From positions 1 to 29,698 of the forward strand of contig JBEBJI010000024.1 in the NCBI GenBank assembly GCA_040079935.1: DNA of 29,698 nt. Reading direction: 5' to 3'. Each line of letters opens with the position of its first letter. Within the stretch, counting starts at the first letter, position 1. This DNA comes from Methylotenera_A sp040079935. Lineage in GTDB: Bacteria; Pseudomonadota; Gammaproteobacteria; Burkholderiales; Methylophilaceae. The position numbers and the translations under genes were made by a program. Below are positions 24,398-29,698 of the stretch, piece after piece. Below the pieces are notes generated by a model. That model was not told the origin of the DNA. It was given only the letters and a program-made list of their open reading frames with translations, and searched no databases.

Positions 24398-24898
24398 CTA
24401 TTGAATTACAAAAGAAGTGAAAAATACACCTGATACTTTTTGAGGCTTTGCGCCAGCGGAAAATGGCTTTTTCACCTCTGCAACAATTTCGTCGCTCAGC
24501 TGTTTTTTTCCTTCTGAGCTAGAAATGTCCGTTGCACTTTTGCTGGTCAATAACATGAGTAGGCGGTTTCGTACCGCTGGCATTTGCACTTTTAACAACT
24601 CAGCATCTTCAGGAGTATCAAGTTGCATAGAAATATCTAATTGCAAAAATTTCTCATCTGGATCAGGTAGTAGATTCACTGTGAACGTTTCTAAAGTAAC
24701 GAATACTGGCGCTTTTGCTGGCTCTTCATGTTTGGCTTCTTTTTTATGGGCTGGCTTTTGATGCATAAAATACCAAGCTGCACCGCCACCTCCGCCGGCT
24801 AGTACGAGCACTACAGCTAAAATGATGATGAGTTTCTTTTTTGAAGATTTTGCTGGCGCTTCAACTGCAGTTTCTTCAGATTTAGGATCTAGTGCCAT
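24398..24898 (-). CDS. fliL: Flagellar basal-body associated protein FliL
   Basis: FliL is an inner-membrane protein around the stator that supports torque. From the ATG at 24898 it has 166 residues. The frame stays open to 24952, but the AAAGG ribosome site lies seven bases before the 24898 ATG, so the shorter start is chosen. One membrane helix is seen at about 22-45 (KLIIILAVVLVLAGGGGGAAWYF), then a Lys/Glu-rich linker. The periplasmic domain has VFVTLETFTVNLLPDPDEKFLQLDISMQ and ends with VSGVFFTSFVIQ. A gap of about 210 bases separates it from fliK. It may hold a promoter for fliL-R, but I could not identify one with confidence. Confidence 0.96.
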   Translation of the reverse strand: MALDPKSEETAVEAPAKSSKKKLIIILAVVLVLAGGGGGAAWYFMHQKPAHKKEAKHEEPAKAPVFVTLETFTVNLLPDPDEKFLQLDISMQLDTPEDAELLKVQMPAVRNRLLMLLTSKSATDISSSEGKKQLSDEIVAEVKKPFSAGAKPQKVSGVFFTSFVIQ

Positions 24899-25108
24899 AT
24901 TCATGCCTTTCCATATTTGACCATGTCTTTGCAGACTATTGGTCAGTCGCAAGCGTTATTGATATGGCTATTATGGAAAAAAATGACTTACTAACATGCA
25001 CAGATAAGAGATGGAAAAATGCGTTAAATTAAAGCTTCCTATCCCTAAAAATGGTAATCTTGACCTAAACTGAATAGTTTTATAAAAACACCTATACAAA
25101 TTAATGAG

Positions 25109-26482
25109 TTAGGCGAATGTGTCCACCAGTCCATTAATTATCTGAACTTTAGTATTCAATATAGACGCTTTCTCTTCTGCCAATATAAGCTCATGACTAC
25201 TATTTTGAGAAAGTACTGGATTTTGCGTACCTTGCTGGTATTCTTGCTTTGGTTGTCCACCTGAGCTTATGCTGGCTTGACCAAGCTGGATACCTGATTC
25301 ACCTAATTTCTCGCGCAAATTGGCCATGCCATCTTGCAAGGCTTGCCTTACCTCAGTGCTATCCGACATAAACGTCGTATCCACTCTGTCATTATTAACG
25401 CTAATTACTACTTGCAAAGGTCCCAAATCTGGCGGATTTAACGTCAAGGTGGCCGATTGCTCACTAGCACCTATCATCCACACCACTCTCTGGCTAATTG
25501 CTTGATCCCAACCAGATTTTCCTGGGTATGCTTGAATGATGTTACTGCTTGATACAACCAGCTGTGTAGGTGTTACAGAATTGTTTTGTGCAACAGTTTG
25601 GTAGCTTGCAGGCACTATTGCCTCTTTATTAATGTTATCTTTACTAATATTTGACGCCAGCTTAACATTTATCAACTCAGCATCTACTGCTTGCTTAACG
25701 GCGCTCCGCTGCATCGCTGCTTGCCAATGCGGTTGTTCTGATATTATATTTTTGTCAATTTGAGAGCCGCTTTCTGGTGCCTTTACATCAATTTCCTGCA
25801 CGTCCTTAGATTGAGTGCTATTCATTTGCGCCATTGCATTAGTCAAGGCCGTATCAGCTATGCTAGGACTCTGCAAAGAGTTTTTCCCTTCTCGCTCAAG
25901 AGAAGTTTCTTGAGTTTTTACCAAGCCAATAGCGTTTACAACTGGGGTTAGTATTGCTTGGACAAATGTGGGAGCTGGAATCACACCACTGACACCCTCC
26001 GCGTTATTTAGAGTTTCTTCTGATTTCGCATCAACACCTTCCTCAAGCTCAAGCAAAGTCTTTGCATTAAGTGCTATTTTCTCAATTGATTTAGCTCTAA
26101 CGCCGCTCATAAAATCATCATTTTTGCTATCTCTTTCATCAATGCTGATTTTAATATTCTTGGTTTTTTCACTTGCTTGACCTGTAGCATCTACATTGAC
26201 GACCAACTCCATTGAGCCAGCCTTAGACTCTTGTTTTTCATCCACCACCTTAAGGCCGGTGTTATTCTGTAGACATGACGTTTTCTGAGCTGTTTCTTGC
26301 AAAGCCGAGCTGTTTTCTGCTGAATCTTTATGATTTTTTACCTGCCTCTTCAACATCATTTGGAATGAATTGTTCGGCTCCACGGTAGCTGATTTATCAA
26401 CCATTGCATTGCTTTTATTAGTAACATCTGCAGTCTTTTTTAGCATCGCCGCGCTTGCCATTTGAAGGGATAAATTTTTCAT
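25109..26482 (-). CDS. fliK: Hook-length control protein FliK
   Basis: FliK is a secreted ruler that measures the hook and switches export from hook to filament substrates. From the ATG at 26482 it has 457 residues. The frame also opens with a TTG at 26497, but a GGAG ribosome site sits nine bases before 26482. The first 320 residues are polar, low in hydrophobic content and repeatedly Ser/Asn/Gln/Lys-rich, as in FliK rulers, which vary greatly. The conserved C-terminal domain at about 325-415 has QRVVWMIGASEQSATLTLNPPDLGPLQVVISVNN and the VRQALQDGMANLREKLGESGIQLGQASIS block. It follows fliJ and precedes fliL. Confidence 0.95.
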   Translation of the reverse strand: MKNLSLQMASAAMLKKTADVTNKSNAMVDKSATVEPNNSFQMMLKRQVKNHKDSAENSSALQETAQKTSCLQNNTGLKVVDEKQESKAGSMELVVNVDATGQASEKTKNIKISIDERDSKNDDFMSGVRAKSIEKIALNAKTLLELEEGVDAKSEETLNNAEGVSGVIPAPTFVQAILTPVVNAIGLVKTQETSLEREGKNSLQSPSIADTALTNAMAQMNSTQSKDVQEIDVKAPESGSQIDKNIISEQPHWQAAMQRSAVKQAVDAELINVKLASNISKDNINKEAIVPASYQTVAQNNSVTPTQLVVSSSNIIQAYPGKSGWDQAISQRVVWMIGASEQSATLTLNPPDLGPLQVVISVNNDRVDTTFMSDSTEVRQALQDGMANLREKLGESGIQLGQASISSGGQPKQEYQQGTQNPVLSQNSSHELILAEEKASILNTKVQIINGLVDTFA

Positions 26483-26533
26483 ATAACTAAACTCCAAGAA
26501 TTAACAATTCCATCTCTTTTAAAATCGCTGTGC

Positions 26534-26998
26534 TTACTTAATAGAACGATTTGACTGCCGAGTAATGCTGGCGCGCATTGCAAACTCATCCATCATTTTC
26601 TGATCCATTTTTTGCTCAATCTTCAGTTCCCGCTTATCTGAACGTTTCGAGAGCACTTCATAAGATAATTTTTTGCGTTGGCTTTCTTGCCACAATTGGC
26701 GCTGCACTATCACTTGTTGCTTTGTAAATTCAACCACTTCCAGCTGCCCAATAACTGCCCGATCCAACTTGCTAAAAAAATTTTGGAAATTCCGATAGGC
26801 TTCCTTACCTACCCCAGTTTCCATCAGCTTATTAAGATTTTTAATGTAGTCCTGCTGATATTCGATTAGCATGCAATGTTTGCTTTGTGCCTCATCAGCT
26901 ATTTTCATTGCCTGTGCCAAAGCTTCTGCCGCCAAATCCACCTCCTTAGCCGCAATCTCTTTTAACATCTTTATTACACTAGCTGACTGTGTTGCCAT
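26534..26998 (-). CDS. fliJ: Flagellar export protein FliJ
   Basis: FliJ is the central stalk of the export ATPase and helps pass export chaperones to the gate. The product has 154 residues, the usual size. It is nearly all helical and charged, with long heptad-like stretches (e.g. about 15-60 and 70-145) fitting the antiparallel coiled coil. There is no signal or membrane segment. Primary sequence conservation in FliJ is low. The call is secured by size, coiled-coil character and its place directly behind fliI (10-base gap) and before fliK. A GAGAAG ribosome site precedes the ATG. Confidence 0.92.
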   Translation of the reverse strand: MATQSASVIKMLKEIAAKEVDLAAEALAQAMKIADEAQSKHCMLIEYQQDYIKNLNKLMETGVGKEAYRNFQNFFSKLDRAVIGQLEVVEFTKQQVIVQRQLWQESQRKKLSYEVLSKRSDKRELKIEQKMDQKMMDEFAMRASITRQSNRSIK

Positions 26999-27008
26999 AT
27001 CTTCTCAT

Positions 27009-28442
27009 TTAATTTAACGTCGATTCATTGAGCACATGGGCGAGATATTGAATACTTTCGCCCACCTTAGCTTGTTCTAAAATATCCTGCTGCAGAAATG
27101 CATCAATACTTTCGTGTTTGGCAATCGCCTCATCAAGCACCGCATCGCTACCAGCTTCATACGCACCAACATTAATCAGGTCTACACTGCGCATATAGCG
27201 CGAATTTAATTGCTTAAGTTTGCGAGCAAACTTTTGGTGTTCTGGGCTGGTAATGTTGTGCATGGCGCGGCTAATTGATTGCTCAATATCTATCGCAGGA
27301 TAGTGTCCACTCTCGGCCAAACTGCGACTTAAAACAATATGACCATCCAAAATGGCGCGCGCAGCATCGGCAATTGGGTCCTGCTGATCATCCCCTTCGG
27401 TCAGCACTGTGTAGAAAGCGGTAATTGAGCCCTCGCCTGGCTTGCCATTACCCACGCGCTCAACTAGCGCTGGCAATTTAGCAAACACAGAGGGCGGATA
27501 ACCTTTGGTAGCAGGTGGCTCACCAATCGCCAAAGCAATCTCACGTTGCGCCATGGCAAAACGCGTCAGTGAGTCCATAATTAACAATACATTTTTACCT
27601 TGATTGCGGAAATTCTCGGCAATAGTTGTCGCGTAATTAGCGCCCTGCAGGCGCATCAATGCTGGCGCATCGGCTGGTGCAGCAACAACAACCGAACGTG
27701 CTAAACCTTCAGCACCTAAAATCTGTTCGATAAACTCCTTTACTTCACGACCACGCTCACCGATCAAACCAACCACAATCACATCGGCCGTGGTATAGCG
27801 CGCCATCATACCGAGCAACACGCTTTTACCTACGCCTGAGCCAGCAAATAAGCCCATACGCTGACCACGACCCACTGTGAGCATGCTATTGATTGCGCGC
27901 ACACCAACATCCAACACTTCTTCGATTGGAGCGCGCATCAAGGGATTCATCGGACGCGTATTTAAAGGCGCGCTTTGTTGTGATTTTATCTTACCTAAAC
28001 CATCTAACGGGTTGCCTGCACCGTCCACTACCCGCCCCAACAGTTCATTACCCACCGGCAAATGACGCGCTATATCTGTGCCTCTTCTGCGTGGCGGTTG
28101 CCCAAAGCGCGGCTTAGGCAAAGCTTCAGCCACTTCTAAGGCAAACACTTTTGCGCCAGGAACTACGCCATCCACGCTACTTTGCGGCATCAACAACAAA
28201 CAATCGCCATCGAAGCCAACCACTTCAGCTTCAACTCGGTTACCTTCCGCCAAAGGCACATAGCAAGCACTTCCGATGGGGAGTTTAATACCAACCGCTA
28301 CCATCACTAATCCGGTTAATTTTGTAATGCGGCCTGCAATTTCAACAGGTTCGACTAGACGTAATATCTCTTTGCAATCACGCACATGGTCGTGCCAGCG
28401 CGACTGATGAATGTTTTGCTGGTATATGCTGTCATGATTCAT
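27009..28442 (-). CDS. fliI: Flagellum-specific export ATPase FliI
   Basis: FliI is the hexameric ATPase that energises and prepares substrates for flagellar export. From the ATG at 28442 it has 477 residues. The Walker A motif GSGVGKS (Lys at about 206) is intact, followed by the IGERGREVKEF catalytic glutamate block. The Walker B aspartate is in LLIMDSLTRFAMAQREIA, and the GEPPATKGYPPSVFAKLPALVER segment is diagnostic. The frame also opens at a TTG at 28454, but the 28442 ATG overlaps the fliH stop as ATGA, a classic coupling arrangement, so it is preferred. Its regulators FliH and FliJ flank it. Confidence 0.98.
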   Translation of the reverse strand: MNHDSIYQQNIHQSRWHDHVRDCKEILRLVEPVEIAGRITKLTGLVMVAVGIKLPIGSACYVPLAEGNRVEAEVVGFDGDCLLLMPQSSVDGVVPGAKVFALEVAEALPKPRFGQPPRRRGTDIARHLPVGNELLGRVVDGAGNPLDGLGKIKSQQSAPLNTRPMNPLMRAPIEEVLDVGVRAINSMLTVGRGQRMGLFAGSGVGKSVLLGMMARYTTADVIVVGLIGERGREVKEFIEQILGAEGLARSVVVAAPADAPALMRLQGANYATTIAENFRNQGKNVLLIMDSLTRFAMAQREIALAIGEPPATKGYPPSVFAKLPALVERVGNGKPGEGSITAFYTVLTEGDDQQDPIADAARAILDGHIVLSRSLAESGHYPAIDIEQSISRAMHNITSPEHQKFARKLKQLNSRYMRSVDLINVGAYEAGSDAVLDEAIAKHESIDAFLQQDILEQAKVGESIQYLAHVLNESTLN

Positions 28443-29095
28443 AGCAGAAGCCAATTGTTATTCTGTGCCAATGCTTCACTGATTCTTTTCCAACGCACAG
28501 CATTGGTTGCGTCAATTTGATTCGCACCAGTTTCAACTAAACAACCCCCGCGCTCAACATTACTGTCTTCCTGTATCAACCATTGCTGGCTAGATATTTC
28601 ATCTGCCAAATACTCACGCAACATCTGCGCATCATCATGGTGTACTAGAATTCTGGCTGGTTTTTGCACGTAAGGAAGATAATGAATGGCATCCATTACC
28701 ACTGGCAAAACTGTCGCTGGATCAACATCTAGCTTTACCTTCAACATAGATTTTGCGATATCCAGCGCCAATGACAGTGCATCATCCGCTATCTGCTCAT
28801 CAGACTTTTCGAGTGCTTCACTAAACGCTGTCGTCAATCTAATAAAATTTTTCTTGTCTTCATGTGCTGCTTCTCTGGCTTTAGCCATGCCGACAGCAAA
28901 CCCTTCCTGCATACCTTTTGCATACGCCTCTTTACGCACACTCTCAAAAATACTTGCCACTGCCTCAGAGCTCGCAACACTCTCCTTCTTCTTAGGCTTG
29001 CTAACACCAACACTTGAGCTACTATCTGCAAACGAAGACATTTCCCATCTTTCATAAGCAGTTTGTTGTTCTTTTGGGACAGCTAAATTAGACAT
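28439..29095 (-). CDS. fliH: Flagellar export ATPase regulator FliH
   Basis: FliH holds FliI inactive and links it to FliN at the C-ring. From the ATG at 29095 it has 218 residues. The frame can be opened three codons earlier at a GTG (29104), but the AAAGG ribosome site sits eight bases before 29095. The N-terminal 45 residues are polar. A helical stalk follows, with small residues spaced as in the family (KEAYAKGMQEGFAVGMAKAREAAHEDKK). The C-terminal domain has AILP-type features (DPATVLPVVMDAIHYLP, then RILVHHDDAQMLREYL and ERGGCLVETGANQIDAT). It starts 11 bases after the fliG stop and overlaps fliI by four bases. Confidence 0.95.
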   Translation of the reverse strand: MSNLAVPKEQQTAYERWEMSSFADSSSSVGVSKPKKKESVASSEAVASIFESVRKEAYAKGMQEGFAVGMAKAREAAHEDKKNFIRLTTAFSEALEKSDEQIADDALSLALDIAKSMLKVKLDVDPATVLPVVMDAIHYLPYVQKPARILVHHDDAQMLREYLADEISSQQWLIQEDSNVERGGCLVETGANQIDATNAVRWKRISEALAQNNNWLLL

Positions 29096-29106
29096 TTTGA
29101 GCACCT

Positions 29107-29698
29107 TTATACATATTGATCATCATCACCTTTGCCAGCGAGTTGGATTTGACCTTCATCGGACAATCTGCGAACGATTTGCAGAATTGTTTTTTGTTGT
29201 GCTTCCACTTCCGAAAGCTTGACAGGACCTTTTGTTTCTAAGTCTTCCTTCATCATTTCTGCCGCACGTGATGACATGTTTTTAAAGATTTTTTCACGCA
29301 TTTCTTCGGTTGTTCCCTTAAGCGCAACAATGAGTGTTTCGGACTGCACTTCTTTTAGCATGACTTGTATGCCCTTATCATCAATATCCATAATGTTGTC
29401 GAACACAAACATCTGATCCATGATTTTTTGCGCCATCTCTTCGTCGTAAGCTTTTAACCCTTCCATGACTTTAGCTTCATTTTCGCCATTAAAAAAATTC
29501 ATGATGTCTGCAGCCACTTTGATGCCGCCCATGGTTTGTTTCTTGATATTTTCATTGCCAGTTAATAACTTGGTCATCACCTCATTTAATTCACGTAAAG
29601 CAATTGGCTTAACACCATCTAGCGTTGCAATACGTAACATCACATCTTGTCTTAATCTTTCATCAAAAAAACCAATAACTGCAGAAGCCTGATCTGGT
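29107..29698 (-). CDS. fliG: Flagellar motor switch protein FliG (5' end outside window)
   Basis: FliG is the rotor protein that contacts the stator and transmits torque. The frame runs out of the window at its 5' end; about 196 C-terminal residues are visible of a usual 330. The visible part begins in the middle domain (DERLRQDVMLRIATLDGVKPIALRELNEVM). It continues through the FliG C-terminal domain, with MREKIFKNMSSRAAEMMKEDLETKGPVKLSEVEAQQKTILQIVRRLSDEGQI. The torque residues align as Arg (SSRAA), Glu-Asp (EDL, where enterobacteria have Asp-Asp) and Lys (PVKLS, where they have Arg), so charges are kept. The interacting residues Arg89 and Glu97 of MotC are also present. fliF and fliE would be expected just outside. 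Confidence 0.97.
   Translation of the reverse strand, partial: PDQASAVIGFFDERLRQDVMLRIATLDGVKPIALRELNEVMTKLLTGNENIKKQTMGGIKVAADIMNFFNGENEAKVMEGLKAYDEEMAQKIMDQMFVFDNIMDIDDKGIQVMLKEVQSETLIVALKGTTEEMREKIFKNMSSRAAEMMKEDLETKGPVKLSEVEAQQKTILQIVRRLSDEGQIQLAGKGDDDQYV

Noticed and set aside
24899..25108. Promoter for fliL-fliR in the gap after fliK
   Set aside because: The best sigma-28-like match (TCAAGATT-N11-GGATAGGA) has only 3 of 8 in the -10, no sigma-54 GG-N10-GC site was seen, and sigma-70 matches were poor.

Overview
This window is almost entirely a flagellar gene locus from a Gram-negative bacterium. The presence of P-ring and L-ring genes (flgI, flgH), a MotC/MotD-type stator pair next to fliA, a FlgJ carrying its own muramidase domain, and a moderately AT-rich sequence suggest a betaproteobacterium. 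Methylophilaceae (Methylotenera-like) is my best guess, but it rests on general resemblance and not on a search. No tRNA, rRNA, CRISPR array, insertion sequence or phage gene was seen.

Layout. (1) 1-2172, plus strand: the 3' part of fliA (sigma-28), then the stator genes motC and motD. (2) 2195-8098, minus strand: one very large membrane-anchored sensor protein with seven PAS domains, a GAF domain and C-terminal GGDEF and EAL domains, which turn over c-di-GMP. A 328-bp gene-free leader (8099-8426) upstream of it contains several inverted repeats. (3) 8427-10135, minus strand: flgA, flgM and flgN. (4) 10305-20511, plus strand: flgBCDEFGHIJKL, covering rod, hook, P and L rings, the peptidoglycan-cutting rod cap, and the hook-filament junction. 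(5) 20581-29698, minus strand: fliR, Q, P, O, N, M, L, K, J, I, H and the 3' part of fliG (listed in map order), covering export gate, switch, hook-length ruler and export ATPase. It runs tail to tail with region 4.

How the parts work together. The fli genes build the switch and the type III export apparatus. That apparatus exports the flg rod and hook proteins, with FlgD and FlgJ as caps and FliK as ruler. FlgA, FlgI and FlgH make the rings, and MotC/MotD supply torque. FlgM holds FliA inactive until the hook is finished. FlgN escorts FlgK and FlgL. Sequences matching the sigma-28 consensus (TAAAGTTT-N11-GCCGATAA) lie upstream of flgM and flgK. A weaker match lies upstream of flgA and overlaps a plausible sigma-70 promoter for flgB on the other strand.

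The items most worth a second look are: the giant c-di-GMP protein with its hairpin-rich leader, one loop of which shows a CsrA-like ACAAGG/GGA motif; a run of eight C (coding strand) just after the FlgA signal peptide, a possible slippage switch for flagellation; and the overlapping divergent promoters between flgA and flgB. The rest is a well-conserved, apparently intact flagellar cluster.
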